Positions 38,528 to 50,000 of a stretch of DNA of 64,000 nt are shown piece after piece (the first letter of the stretch is position 1; every line of letters starts with the position of its first letter). The DNA comes from Aurantiochytrium sp. KH105 (lineage: Eukaryota > Sar > Bigyra > Thraustochytrida > Thraustochytriidae). The position numbers were made by a program, and so were the translations under genes. The notes under the pieces were generated by a model. That model was not told the origin of the DNA, searched no databases, and saw only the letters and a list, made by a program, of their open reading frames with translations. Location: the NCBI GenBank assembly GCA_003116975.1, contig BGKB01000024.1, positions 372,001 to 436,000 on the forward strand, in the 5' to 3' direction.

Positions 38528-40600
38528 ATGGGCCTCGCCGTCGAGGAGCTGACCAACTTGGACGGCCTCGAGCTTGGCGCGCAGCTGCACAGGAGCAATG
38601 AGAATGTCTGCTTTCACGCCAAGTTCCGCGGCGAACCGGCCGTGGTCAAGAGGCTCATCTTGAGCCGCGCAGACAGTCTCGACAAGTTCGAGGAAGAGGT
38701 CCGCATGCTCTTGCGCCCCGAGTACAGGGAGCACATGGTCGTGCCGCTGGCCATTGTACGGTGCCCGCCGCACTACTCAATCGTGCTGCCCCTCATGGAG
38801 AACGGGAGCTTGAGCACGATCATGGCACGCAACGTCTTGCCTCTGGAACTCATCGTGTGCTTTGCCGTCGACGCGGCCCGCGCCCTCGCGGCCTTTCACA
38901 AGACCGGCTTTGTGCACCGTGACATCAAATCAGCCAACATTCTCGTCGACAGTGCCTGGCGCGCGCGCCTCACCGATCTAGGCTCGGTAGAGCGCGCAGG
39001 CGAGCTCGACGACAACGGCCAGATCATCCGCCAAATCACCGACACGGCACGTCTGGCGCAGCCCTCGGGCGGCTTTCACAAGTCCATCATGGATGGCACA
39101 ACACTCGGGTACACCGCGCCCGAAGTCTTGCGCAACAGCCCGGCCATCCAGGCCTCGGACGTGTACGGTCTTGGTATGACTTTCGCCGAAATGCTCACGG
39201 GCACGCCTCCGTATGTTGGCATGGAAAAGGAGGATGCCGACATGCACACCGTGATGGACGCCTCGTACTCTGAGCATGCCCTCATCATGGCCATCTGCAT
39301 GGACCATCTACGCCCGGGTCTAGTGACGGTCTCCGAAAAGCCTGGCATGCCCGTCGAACTCATTGACCTCATCCGTGAAATGTGGCACCCCAACATTCTC
39401 ACGCGGCCTACCGCTGCCGCCGTCGTGGAGCGTCTCGAGGCCATTGCCACGCGTGCCGGCTTTGACCTCTCCTCTGACAACGCCCGTCAAGAGTACGCTC
39501 GCCACGTCGAGGAGGTAAAGCAGGACGGCGGTCAGCAAGGTGTCAATGCCAAGCTCATGGCCGAAGCCATGGGCATGGCTCCGCCTCCCGCTGGCGCGCA
39601 GCAGGGCTACCAAGTCCACGACGTCCCGACCGTGCCGCTGACAAACCCGAACGGCATGGATGTCGACGAAGACGTGGAAATGACGTCTGGCGATGCGTCG
39701 GCCTCTGGCGCCGGCAACCAGGTCAAGTCGAATTCCTCCGTTCTCGTCGGTGCCTTTGCTACCTCGGGACGCCGCGGCGCTGACAAAATGGAGGACCGCC
39801 ATGCGGTCTCTCACTACTCTTTGGGCGATGGACGAGGCGAGCTCAGCGTGATCACCGTCTTTGATGGTCACGGTGGACCCACGTGCTCGCACTTCGCCAA
39901 CACCTACTTGGGCCCTCGCATCGGGGCCCAGCTCGCAGTGGGCAACTTCCCGGACGAGGCCGCGCGCAGAGAAACCGTTGCGCGGGAGTTCGTTGCCGTC
40001 GATGAGGCCTTCCGCAAGGGCCCCATTGCAGACAAGTCGGGCTGCACGGCACTGGCTGCCGTGGTTTGGCAGCCTGAAAAGGCCGCACGGCCGAACCACA
40101 TTCGTATGCTTTTCGCCAATGCGGGTGATTGCCGTGCGGTCCTTTGCCGTACCGAGAATGGTGTCGATCGCGCAGTCCGTCTCACGCAAGACCATAACGC
40201 CGCGAGCGCAAGTGAGCAGGATCGCATCCGCGCTGCGGGCGGCACGATCCAAATGACTCGTGATGGCAAGCTGCGCGTCAATGGTCACATTCAGGTAACG
40301 CGTGCGCTAGGCGACGCGGCCATGAAGCCGTATGGCGTCACAGCGGAGCCCGAAATCTTCGAGTACAGCTTTGACGCCACCGGAGGCGACGACTTTATCA
40401 TTCTCGCCACCGACGGTGTCTGGGATACTCTTTCCGATGAAGCAGCTTGCCTTGCTGTGCGCAATACTGCCAAGGAGTGTGGTCTTGCTGCCAAGCGGAT
40501 CGGCGGTGACGCGCTTAATGCAGGAAGTTCTGATAACATCTCGGTGGTGGTGATTTTCCTCAAGAACTTCAACCAACACCAAGACGTGATCTATGTTTAG
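38528..40600 (+). CDS. Protein kinase - PP2C phosphatase fusion
   Basis: One 690-residue frame from the ATG at 38528, directly after a GAA run. Residues about 10-310 are a protein kinase: AVVKRLI (Lys), FEEEVRML (Glu), VHRDIKSANILVD (catalytic Asp near 131), LTDLGS in place of DFG, GYTAPEV, DVYGLGMTFAEMLTG. Residues about 400-690 are a PP2C phosphatase: GRRGADKMEDRHA, VFDGHGG (near 444), SGCTALAA, NAGDCRAVL, VTRALGD, LATDGVWD, GSSDNISVVVI. All metal-binding Asp residues of PP2C and the main kinase residues are present, so both halves may be active. Plants have the same order (for example At2g40860), and the biological role there is poorly known. Convergent with PKA. Confidence 0.93.
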   Translation: MGLAVEELTNLDGLELGAQLHRSNENVCFHAKFRGEPAVVKRLILSRADSLDKFEEEVRMLLRPEYREHMVVPLAIVRCPPHYSIVLPLMENGSLSTIMARNVLPLELIVCFAVDAARALAAFHKTGFVHRDIKSANILVDSAWRARLTDLGSVERAGELDDNGQIIRQITDTARLAQPSGGFHKSIMDGTTLGYTAPEVLRNSPAIQASDVYGLGMTFAEMLTGTPPYVGMEKEDADMHTVMDASYSEHALIMAICMDHLRPGLVTVSEKPGMPVELIDLIREMWHPNILTRPTAAAVVERLEAIATRAGFDLSSDNARQEYARHVEEVKQDGGQQGVNAKLMAEAMGMAPPPAGAQQGYQVHDVPTVPLTNPNGMDVDEDVEMTSGDASASGAGNQVKSNSSVLVGAFATSGRRGADKMEDRHAVSHYSLGDGRGELSVITVFDGHGGPTCSHFANTYLGPRIGAQLAVGNFPDEAARRETVAREFVAVDEAFRKGPIADKSGCTALAAVVWQPEKAARPNHIRMLFANAGDCRAVLCRTENGVDRAVRLTQDHNAASASEQDRIRAAGGTIQMTRDGKLRVNGHIQVTRALGDAAMKPYGVTAEPEIFEYSFDATGGDDFIILATDGVWDTLSDEAACLAVRNTAKECGLAAKRIGGDALNAGSSDNISVVVIFLKNFNQHQDVIYV

Positions 40601-41050
40601 GACAACTATACCTAGCGTAGCAAAGATGATTGCACCGGTAGACCGGTTTACCTTAGGAAATGATAGACAAATTAGCCATGGCCACGATCTGGATTCGTCT
40701 GTATATGTAGAATCTTCTTGGCTCTGTCAGTGAGTGAGTGTTGTTGTTTGCGCAGTCTCTTGTCTCGACTGTATCTTTTTGCGAGCGAGGCCGGTATCAC
40801 ACGCGCAGCGAACAAGAGCATGCACCATCCCCAGATGCATTTCAATGCTAAGATATCTCAATACGAGTCTATATGCAAGAAGACGGCGTGGAGCGGAGGT
40901 AAAAGGAACGAGTACTTTGAAAATTGATAAATTTCGCAATGAAATTACAAGACAAAACGAGAATGAAAAAAGAAAACACAAGAATGTTGAAATTCACAAT
41001 GTGGGTGGTCGGTCGATGGATTAACTGTAAAAAAGAAAAAAGAGCCCCTT
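40601..41050. other. Convergent interval kinase-PP2C / PKA
   Basis: 450 bp, A/T-richer than its neighbours, holding two 3' UTRs. No gene is recognised. Confidence 0.55.
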
Positions 41051-42295
41051 TTACACCTTTGATTCCTCGACATCTGCTGCTGTGGTAGCCATGAGCGCCT
41101 TTGCCACACTGCCTTGCGCGGACTGCCCACCTTGCGTGCTGCTCGCCATCGAGTCAACGCGCTCAAGAATCTGATCAAATTCGTCAAATCTGGCCGCCTC
41201 CGATTTTGTGGGCGTTCGCAAAGATCCTGGTGGGCTGTCAGGGTATTTGTCGAAGTTTGAAGTGTCTGTCTCGTCAGCGACGGTTGGGACGTACGAGGCC
41301 TGTACGCGACCCTCAAATATAGCCTTGAAGTCGGTGGCACTGAACCATTTGCTACGTGTAATGTCAAGCACGCCGTTCTTGAGGCATCCAATACGCTTGG
41401 TGAGATCCGCTTGCAAAAGCTTTTTGATAAGCGCCGTGGCGTTTGGGTCCATGTACGTGGGGTAATCCACGACACCATGCAAAATGCGCTGGTAAATCCC
41501 GATGGAGGACTCTGCGTAAAAGGGAGGGCAACCAACCAACATTTCATATATGAGCACTCCGAGCGCCCACCAGTCAACGGGGCAACCGTGGCCCTTGCTT
41601 TGAATGATTTCTGGGGCAAGGTACTCTGGCGTACCGCAGAGCGTAAAAGTGCGATCCTTGATCTTCTTGGCGAAACCAAAGTCGGCAATTTTGAGGTAGC
41701 CGGTACGCGTAATGAGCAAATTTTCCGGCTTGAGGTCTCGGTATGCAATGCCAAGTTTGTGTAGATAGCCAAACGCTAGGACAACTTGACTCGCGAAGAA
41801 ATTAGCCTCCGAGTTTTGCACGCTTACCTCGTTACGCAAGTAGGTAAAGAGCTCGCCGCCCGGTACATACTCGAGCACCATAAAAATGCGTGATTCATCC
41901 TGGAAAAAGGTCGTCATGTTCACGATGAAGGGATGATCAAGCTCGTTCAGCAGCAAGACTTCATTTTTCACATGTTCCACCTGTTTGAGTCGGAGAATTT
42001 CCGTCTTTTTCAGCGTTTTCATTGCGTAGACGCGACTGACCTTTGACTCATCTTCCTCGTGGCCAGTGTACTCGACAAGGCGCACTCGACCAAAGGTACC
42101 TGTGCCGAGCGTTGTTCCATCAACAAAGTCGGATGCCTTGGCGCCGATGAGCTTGCTTCCCTGGTGCTGCGTGTATCCGTCAACGCCAAGCGATGAAGCG
42201 GCTTGGCTGCCCTGGGTGATGCTGAAGCCATCAACACCTGTGCCTCCTGCGCCGCTGCCTCGCGAGGAGCCAAGGACCTTGCGAATCGACTGCAT
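41051..42295 (-). CDS. cAMP-dependent protein kinase catalytic subunit-like (AGC kinase)
   Basis: The ATG at 42295 opens 414 residues. The first 75 residues are Ser/Gly-rich. The kinase domain follows: GTLGTGTFGRVRLVEY (about 65), YAMKTLKK (Lys), NELDHPFIV, GIAYRDLKPENLLI, KIADFGFAKKI and TFTLCGTPEYLAPEII with the activation-loop Thr. Next come CPVDWWALGVLIYEMLVG and the AGC extension (KAIFEGRVQASYVP, then NFDKYPDSPPGS). The motifs are PKA-like (FGFAK and LCGTPEYLAPE are its signature), and PKG is less likely without a cyclic-nucleotide domain. The C-terminal FxxF hydrophobic motif typical of PKA is not obvious; the extra tail is Ser/Gln-rich. Role: cAMP signalling in cytosol and nucleus. Confidence 0.9.
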   Translation of the reverse strand: MQSIRKVLGSSRGSGAGGTGVDGFSITQGSQAASSLGVDGYTQHQGSKLIGAKASDFVDGTTLGTGTFGRVRLVEYTGHEEDESKVSRVYAMKTLKKTEILRLKQVEHVKNEVLLLNELDHPFIVNMTTFFQDESRIFMVLEYVPGGELFTYLRNEVSVQNSEANFFASQVVLAFGYLHKLGIAYRDLKPENLLITRTGYLKIADFGFAKKIKDRTFTLCGTPEYLAPEIIQSKGHGCPVDWWALGVLIYEMLVGCPPFYAESSIGIYQRILHGVVDYPTYMDPNATALIKKLLQADLTKRIGCLKNGVLDITRSKWFSATDFKAIFEGRVQASYVPTVADETDTSNFDKYPDSPPGSLRTPTKSEAARFDEFDQILERVDSMASSTQGGQSAQGSVAKALMATTAADVEESKV

Positions 42296-43941
42296 GCTAA
42301 AGGCTTGAATGTGTCGACAACCTTATGCGCCGAGCGGCTGCGGCGCGTTGCGATCGATAGGCTGTGTACGCCCTCTTGGTGCGCGCAGGCGTAGCAGCCG
42401 CAAAGGCGCTCACGCAGCCGCGTGAAGCGAGTCAGGACCCCTCGGTGCCCGGGACCAAGCGCTGTAAGACTGCTTTGCCCGCGCTCTGCCCCTTGGCAAC
42501 CAACCCTCAACATGCGCATTGATTGCCCAGGATCTCAATGTCAATCGAGGTGTGTGCTTGTGGCGCGGTGCCGCGCTAAGAGCTTGTAGTTCCCGTACAG
42601 AGCGCTCACCTTTTGTTGTACAGTAACCCGAGTCCAATTTGTCCACTTTTGGAATCTGAACTCCGCGCTGAGAAGCTACAGCAAAGTCACTTGGGCCGCT
42701 TGCTCCATTAGGCACCGTGTATCGAGCTATTTCGAACGGAATTATTCCGTCTTTAGCTTGCTTGGGCTTATCTCTCTCTCCCCCCCCCCCTTTCCGATGC
42801 TACGTTGGTCGCACGCACATGCAATGCCACTGTATGCTTTTTCTCCGCATCCAAGGCTTGGTTTTCTTTTTTTAACACTCTTACTTGCTTGCAGCCATTT
42901 CTGCCTCACTATCAACACGAATGACTTTGTCGCAACAATAAGACTAGGCCTACGTTTTCCGCTCCCCTCCCCACCTCCCCCCCTCTTTCTCACGAAATTG
43001 ACATGCGCTCGCAAGTGGTGCGTGTGGCTCAAAAAAAAGGCGGCTGGACCCCCGCCGCCAGAGGCATCGGTGGTAGATGTGGCCCGGACAAGGGATCCGA
43101 CCTGGACTACCGCTGCTCCCCCATGGACTCTCTCTAATATGCCTAGCATCCACTTACCAACCAACCGCCCGCCTCTGTAGCAGTAACGTACACCGGCGGC
43201 TGGCAGCTGCGACTCAGACTTGGAGCCAAAGTTACTCAACGGATGGGTGTGCGAAAGCTGGGGGTGCGCGCAGGGGGTGCGCGGTCGGCCCCGATTTCGG
43301 GGCCAAACGGAACGTTTGAGCTCTTCATCCAACATCTCCAGGCGGAAGCGACTCACAGTCAGTCGAAGGAGTGACGGGGCAGGTCCGCTTCGCGCTGAGA
43401 CGGACGACGGCGCGGCGCTCGCCCCGGCCGCAAGCGCCCTCGTCTCTGCGGAACGAGCCGCGACGGAGTCTTGGGATTTCACTTGGTCTTCGTGAGGCCG
43501 TCGTTTCGTTTCGTCGCGACTCGTTTCGTCTTCAGCTCAGCGTCCCGCGCGTTATCGTCGCTGCGTACTACTGCCGCGAGCGACTGACCATACAGAGCGC
43601 CAAGAGGAAAGCTAGCGTTTGCAGAATTTGAAAAAGCAGAGAGGGAGTGATTTCGTTCGCTCTCGGCGTCGCGTATTTTGCCTGCCGTCTTTGCGGACCG
43701 AGAGGGCCACGAATTGGTCGCCGTGGGTTGGGTTTCATTCTGACTTTCCCGGTCCATTCACCACGAAGAATCACGCCTTACTTTTGCTTTACTTTGTTTC
43801 ATTTTGATCTGGTCACGGGATCGATCGCATCCGGCCTATACCAACACCAACCTCGGCGGAAGGACGCTCGGATCGAAACGCTGCAATAACTTACAGGGCA
43901 TTTCTTGCATGTGCAGAGTGTAAATCTTTGTGGACTGCAAG
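42296..43941. other. Divergent region PKA / C2HC zinc-finger gene
   Basis: About 1.65 kb, the second-longest gene-free interval. It has a C-run at 42782-42790 and Ser/Pro/Arg-rich frames on both strands, none with family features. I looked for tRNA T-loop motifs and snRNA 5' ends and saw none. Confidence 0.5.
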
Positions 43942-44436
43942 ATGAGTGGGTATGCGGGCAGATATGCAGATCGAAACGCGACAGCGGCTCGCGACTGGGC
44001 GGCAGAGCGACAGGCCAAGATCGAGCGCGCAAAGCGCCTTCGCGAGGAAAGAAAACGAGGCACCGTCACCGAAGACTGTACATTTGCACCACAGCGCTTC
44101 AACAATGTCGAACCGAGCGTTGGCTCGAGTCGCATGGGCCCAGCGTCAGAGTACTCTCAGGATTACATTAGCAACTTTCATTACGCCCCGGCGCATGAAT
44201 CGCCGCGAGACGAAACAAGCGTACCTCTGTATGCACTCAATCGTAAAATGAGCGCAGGAAGTGTGAGCAGCAAAGGTAGCGTCGATAGCTTTGGTCTTAA
44301 ACATGCACCAGCGCCCCGAATGGGCCGCATGAGCCATGCCGGCCATGCCATCGTCTCGCAACACCATCCGCACCAAATGCAGGACCAACATGCAAATCAA
44401 CATCAGCAACATCGTCATCAGCAACATCAGCAACAT

Positions 44437-44477
<41 letters not shown>

Positions 44478-46521
44478 GCAGCGTCAATATCAATCAGCAT
44501 ACCAGCATCGTGACTACCAACCCCAGTCACAGACTCACCAGCACCAGCATCACCAGCACTATCAGCAACAATACGACCAGTATCAGAATCCTTCCCAGTA
44601 CGCTCCTTCGATTCAAACGGGAGGGACCGAGTACGAGCGCAAGAGCTCGTCTCCGCGTTTTGATTCTCTTGCCAGCGAGGTGCACCGCCACGGGCATCAA
44701 GGTCCGGCTTCTGAGTCGAGGGACTGCAATGACTTGTCGAGCAACTATGCCTCCCAGAACACGAACAACGGAACCAACTGGGGCGCGGGCAGGAACGAGA
44801 ATGCCTTTTCTGACCTTTCGTACGAATTTGCGTCAACCTCATCTCCTCACATGGGTAACCAGCGTCAACGCAGCCGTAATCAACTCGAACATGACACAGA
44901 GGCAAGCTCGCATCATCATTCCCATCATGGTTATGGACCTAGTGAGGCGCATGCGCAGCATTACCACAAGACGCAGCAACCCCCCTCCTCGGCCTCATCT
45001 GCGTCTTCTTCGAACTCGATCGAGCCGTCGCAGAGCGCAGAGCAATATCTAGGTGGTGCAAGTCGCTTGGTGCTACTGAAAAATAAGCTTGCAAGTCCAA
45101 GTGCAACGCGTCGCCGTCCTTCTTCGCGAACGACAAGCGGTGGACCCCTGTCTTCTCGCGCACGTATGGCAGCTACCATCCCCGCGACCTCAGCGTCACG
45201 AAGCGCGGATGTTTGTACACGCCAATCAGGGTGCACGTGCTCGCAGTGTGGCGCTCACGCGGACCTGCACAACACTGCGAGCGCAACAGGTCATTTTCAG
45301 GGGGACAAGTCCGAGTCGCAAAACCGTCCTCGAGGGAATTCGAAGAAGAAGGCCACCACAAGACCTCCATGGAACGACGATTTTGCTGCAGCAACGCCAC
45401 CGGAACCTGAAGTTGACCTGGATCAGCACGAAACGTTCGTAGGAAGAGGAGGAGGAGGAGGAGCAACCGCAGCAGAAACGATGGAAACGCGCGAACCGCG
45501 AGCCAGACCTGCACGCAGGTCTGCGAGCCGGCGCCGTGCAGAATGGCGAGGTCCGCTTGATGATACTCCGGAGAGCCGCGATAGCCCGGAGCCACAAAGT
45601 GCGCGAAAGCAGCCCAGTCATGAGCAAATTTCCGTGAACGAGATGCGCCGTGAGCTGCGTGGTGATGGCGCCGACTTTATCCAGCAAATGCACGATCAAA
45701 AGCCGAAAGCAAGTGCTGCAGCCAGTGCCTCACGCGGTGGACAGTACCCCATGCAGCGCGCATCTTCCCGGCAGCATCAACGTTCCGCCTACGAGGAACC
45801 TGAGGAAAGACGCATGCCTGCCCAGCAATCGCATCAGTCTGCCATGGGTCAGTCTGCAGCGCAAGCGCCCTACCGTGGGATGTTTGTCCCAGGAAATGAC
45901 GACGAGCCCGTTTCTTTGGAGGAGATGCCTGCGGTGGCAAGCGGTAATGCTCCGACGGGCGAGGAGATTCCAGAGTACGCACCTTCAGAGCCACTTTACC
46001 CATGTTCGAGCTGTGGACGCAAATTTCGCAAGCCAACACTTGAAAAGCACAGCAAGGTCTGCAAAAAGGTCTTCAAGCAAAAACGCGAGGCCTTTGACAC
46101 CACGCAGGCACGCCTCAAGGGTGTCATGCAGAACCCAGATGATGCTCGCGTCGTCAAGTCGGCGTTGAGCAAGGGTGCATCCCGCGCGGGTGCCGCGCGC
46201 GCCTCGTCGGGTGCCACGAAGAAGAGTGGCGGCAACAAGTGGAAGAAACAATCGCAGGCGCTGCGCGAGGCGATGAAGTACAACAAGATTCTTGCCAAGG
46301 CGAAAGCCGACGGCAAGGATATTTCCTCCGTTCCGCCTCCGCCCACAAGTCAGGATGATAGTGATCTCGTGCCTTGCCCTCACTGTGGGCGTACATTCAA
46401 CGAGAAAGCGGCGGAGCGACACATCCCGCGATGCAAGGACACGAAAGCAAAGCCGACACGTCTGGTTCGGGGCGGAGGCAAGAATGCCGCAGCGCGGCCG
46501 CGGGGCGGCATGCGAAGGTGA
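43942..46521 (+). CDS. ZC2HC1: C2HC-type zinc-finger protein, His/Gln-rich
   Basis: The first ATG is 43942 (MSGYAGRYADRNATAARDWA), giving 859 residues. The N-terminal 60 residues are a charged helix (ERAKRLREERKRGTVTEDCT). A His/Gln-rich tract occupies about 145-230, encoded by CAT/CAG repeats. Two C2HC zinc fingers sit near the C-terminus: CSSCGRKFRKPTLEKHSKVC (about 691-710) and CPHCGRTFNEKAAERHIPRC (about 812-831). The pairing and spacing match ZC2HC1A/FAM164-type proteins, and the N-terminal helix fits their common theme of basal-body and ciliary association. The function is inferred only at family level. The rest is disordered. Convergent with the cotransporter gene. Confidence 0.8.
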
Positions 46522-47063
46522 ATTGGATCGAAGAGCTTGCGCTTCACACAACGGAGATCGTCGCTCGCAGAGCAACATGTGCCCATCTACATCTTGTGCA
46601 CCCGCTTCCCCTTTCCCTTTACACCAAAGAGATGTTGAACAACCCAAATCAGCCTGGATACTTTGACACAGACGCTGTTATCAGCGAAGATGGTGACGTC
46701 ATCGCTGTACTTGACGGCTCCGAGTTCGACAAAGAAGAGCAAATTTCATATAAAACACACAATTTTTCCACTCTTTCTCTCGCATCAAGCTTCAATCTTC
46801 ACAAATAGAATCAATTCAATACTGGATGGAACCTGGACACGCAAGAACAACGGGAGCAAGTCCTTGCGCGAGGTCCCGCGTGCAAGGACGAGGTCCCGCA
46901 CGGTTTCAATGTTAAATACCATATTTTCCGCATTGATTTGTGAGCAATCAATGTCAGCCGAGAAATTTGACTCAGACGCTGATAGATAGTAGCGACGACG
47001 GTGTTGCCATTGCCGCCTGCTCGCCCAAGAAAAGGACATTTGTTCCACTCCTTCTCCCTCGTA
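46522..47063. other. Convergent interval, zinc-finger gene to cotransporter gene
   Basis: 540 bp between two stop codons. Most of it (from about 46640) is the decayed copy of the cotransporter 3' end. A 145-codon frame covering 46374-46808 reads through both and looks partly protein-like (MLNNPNQPGYFDTDAVISED), but it has no supported start. Confidence 0.5.
46663..46955 (-). repeat. Decayed tandem copy of the cotransporter 3' end
   Basis: This stretch aligns with 46967-47200, which spans the stop and last codons of the cotransporter. Offset is 304 bp at the left, 277 in the middle and 269 at the right, so small indels have built up. The best block, 46828-46878 against 47097-47147, differs at about 6 of 51 positions. 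In this copy the reading is broken and an internal GAGGTCCCGC segment is repeated. It therefore looks like a partial gene duplication now in the 3' flank. Confidence 0.75.
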
Positions 47064-50000
47064 TCAAATCTCAGTCGTCACGATTGGATCAATATTGGAA
47101 CCTGGGCACGCCAAAACAACGGGAGGAAGTCCTTGCGTGAGGACCCGCAGATTTTCAATGTATATTGCCGCGTTGCGCGTATTGATTCGCGAGTGACTTG
47201 GGGGCCGCGGAAGTGGTAAGAACACGACGCATGCTTTGTTCCCACTGTGTTCCTGCACCATTGCATTGAGCTCAGCACAATGCTCCAGCTCCGTGAGGGG
47301 ATGTGTGCGAGGATTCCGACGAACCCTGCGGAGCGCGCTGTGGCTGGAAGAGACTGGACCGAGATCTTCAAGCTGGTGTCGGGTACTGTTGTTTGCGGCT
47401 GAAGAAGAGTTATCAACGTCGGCAAAGTCATCATCTTCGGCAAGGGCTGTGTGTTCCTCGAAGAGCGCCGCGCCGACTGCGGGCAATACAAGAATCTCGG
47501 CCTCAACACGAATCGCCCGGAGGAGCTTTCGAAGTGTTTCGTATGCCTGAAACGCGCTTCGTTTGGCCTCATCGGAACCTCTTGCGTGTGTCACGCTTGG
47601 GCATGCCGCAATGACGCGTAACTTGGTATGATCTTCCCAAATATTGCAGCGGTGCAGACCAAAGGCTAATTGCATCTGTAGCGCAAGAGTCCCGGATGGA
47701 TCATTCCAATCGGATTCGTCCGTGGACCACAAATCGATGGTTGTCAACCGATCCAACTCGTCGTCCTCGAGGGTCTCTTCACGAATTGGTGTGCCCTGCA
47801 AAGATGAAGGAAACGAAAAGCTTTGCGCAGTTCGCACGCGTGCATCATCGTCGCTCTCATTCACATCATCGACAGCCTCCTCGTCCAACTCGCTGCTTCC
47901 CCCAAGATGGTACGGAGCATCGGCGGCATCATCGGGATTAGCACGTTGTGCCTCTTCGTTGGTTTCAATGTCGATGTCCAAGGCGCTGCCATCGTGCACC
48001 ACGTCACTGTTACTTTCAATTTCATCGTGTGCATTTTGTGCGCGTGCTCCTGGAAAACAAAGGCCAAGGGAAGATGCAGGCGGGGAACGAAATGGAAACC
48101 TCCTCGACTGACGGTGTCCTGCGGCGTCGCGACGTCGTTTGCACTCCATGATGAGATTCTTGTCAAGACGATCAAAGTGCTCGGCGACAAGAAGGTTCTT
48201 TTCGAGCACAAGAATGTCTGCCAGGGTCTCACAAAAGTTAACTTTGGCCTCCGCGTCTGTCTCCGCCTCTACATCCTCTGCAAAGGTGTCGACGAGATGA
48301 TTGATTTCGTCGAGCATAGCGGAGGCTTTGGTGTCACTAAATGAGATGGGGGAGGTATACTGTGACGACAATGGTCGTGGCGATGAGGTGGGTGGCATGT
48401 CCGAGTTTGTCGACAACGTAGCGCCCTGTGCAGAAGGCGCCATTGTATTGTCAACAATTGCATTATTACCTAAATGCTGCGCGGCCGCGGATGTATGAGA
48501 AAAGCTCGCGGCTGCGGACGAAGAAGGAGATGGCTCCGAGCTCGAGGTGCTTTGAAAAGCCTGAATGCAAACTGTGTTTGGGCGCAAGCCGCCAAGGCCG
48601 GCGCTCATGAGCAGACTACGCATCCCGCTAACGAGAGAGGGCGCGAGGACGACCTCGTGAAAAGCTTTTGCGCCAGTTTGCGAGAAAAAGTCTACCCAGA
48701 GCTGCTTGAGCCTCTCACACGCGAGGGCGAAGTCAGGCATCTCGGCGAGGACACCTTTTTCAGGCTGTCGCGCAATGAGAACGTTACCAACGACGTATAG
48801 ACCTCCTTTTTTGAGATTGTTGCAGAAGTTGAGCAAGGCAAATTGTCCTTTGGGGTAGCGCGGTAAGAAGAGTACAGAGGGCCGCCAAAACTTGGGATGG
48901 CTTCGACGCAGGTCCAGACGCAGCAAGTACTTGCGAACCTGGTGGTAGATGAGAGCCTGTGAAACGTCGCCCCAGGGGGTCACAGGGGCAGTCACATGCA
49001 CGTAATAAGCAAGACCAGCGAGCATGCAAAATGCGAGCATGCCTTGCTGCGGGGATGTAATGAAGATGATAAAGAGAGCAGATAGTGCGCCTGCGAGCGC
49101 CGTGTGCCATGAAAAGTAAGCGAAACGCGGACGAAAGTTTGGGGCGCTGGTCATGCGTAGGGCGAAGCACGCGAGGTTGAGGAAAATGTAGACGAGCAGG
49201 ACGCAGTCCGTGACGAGCGCAGCGATGGCGTCGAGGCGGCCGTACAAGAGACAAATTTGGGCGACGGCCCAACACAGCCCGAGGGCGACCTGCGGCTCGT
49301 CCTCCCGAGCCGACCCTTGCTTGAAGGGCGTGAGGAGAGGCAAGAGGCCGTCCCGAGCCAGCGACTGGAGTAGGCGAGCTGACCCCTGTATGTTGCCAAG
49401 AGCGGACGATAGCGAGCAAGTGAGGATACCGACGATGATGAAACCGGGGACGACGCATTCGTCTTTGAAGATGGTGCGATTTTCCTTGAGCGTCTGTCGG
49501 GGAAGCGTTAGCGCAAAGACATAGATGAGCAAAAGGTAGAGAGACACGGTGAAGGCGATCGCTCGCAAGGTCCCGGGGCCGATTGAGGCTGCCGGATCCC
49601 GAAGCTTGCCCGAGGACCCCGCGCCTGCAGTAATGCCGGTGAACGCAGGGAAAATAATCACAAAAACGCTGAGAAATGACTGTCCTGCGTCCACGTTTGA
49701 GGTCGATGTGGAAGGTTCGGGGACTGGGAGGGGAGACGAAAAGTTGAACCAAAAGTTCTCCATGAATCGCGACATTGAAGGTTTGGCTTCCCCCCCTGGC
49801 ACAAAGAGTAAGCTGGCGATGCCGAGCACAACACTGGCCATCATGACTCCAGTAATAAGATTGGTGAGTTTACCCATGGCAGTGCCGACGGTTGACGCAG
49901 CAGCCGTGAGCACGAGCAGTGTAAGACTGGCAATGAGTGTGCTGAGGTGCGCGCGGTTTTCAACAAAGGTAGTGCAGTTTTCAGCATCCTCGTCGCAGAG

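Noticed and set aside
37177-38598. Long Ala/Arg/Pro-rich frames on both strands
   Set aside because: They cross several simple repeats, show no domain, and overlap the kinase start and the promoter interval.
42742-43482. 246-codon frame in the PKA/zinc-finger interval
   Set aside because: Ser/Arg/Gly-rich composition without any family feature; expected by chance in GC-rich DNA.
42296-43941. tRNA or snRNA genes
   Set aside because: I looked for T-loop (GGTTCGAATCC-like) and snRNA start motifs here and across the window and saw none; this is reading by eye, not a covariance search.
46374-46808. 145-codon frame with a protein-like end near 46630-46740
   Set aside because: It overlaps the zinc-finger gene in another frame, lacks a supported ATG, and its second half is the decayed cotransporter duplicate read on the other strand.
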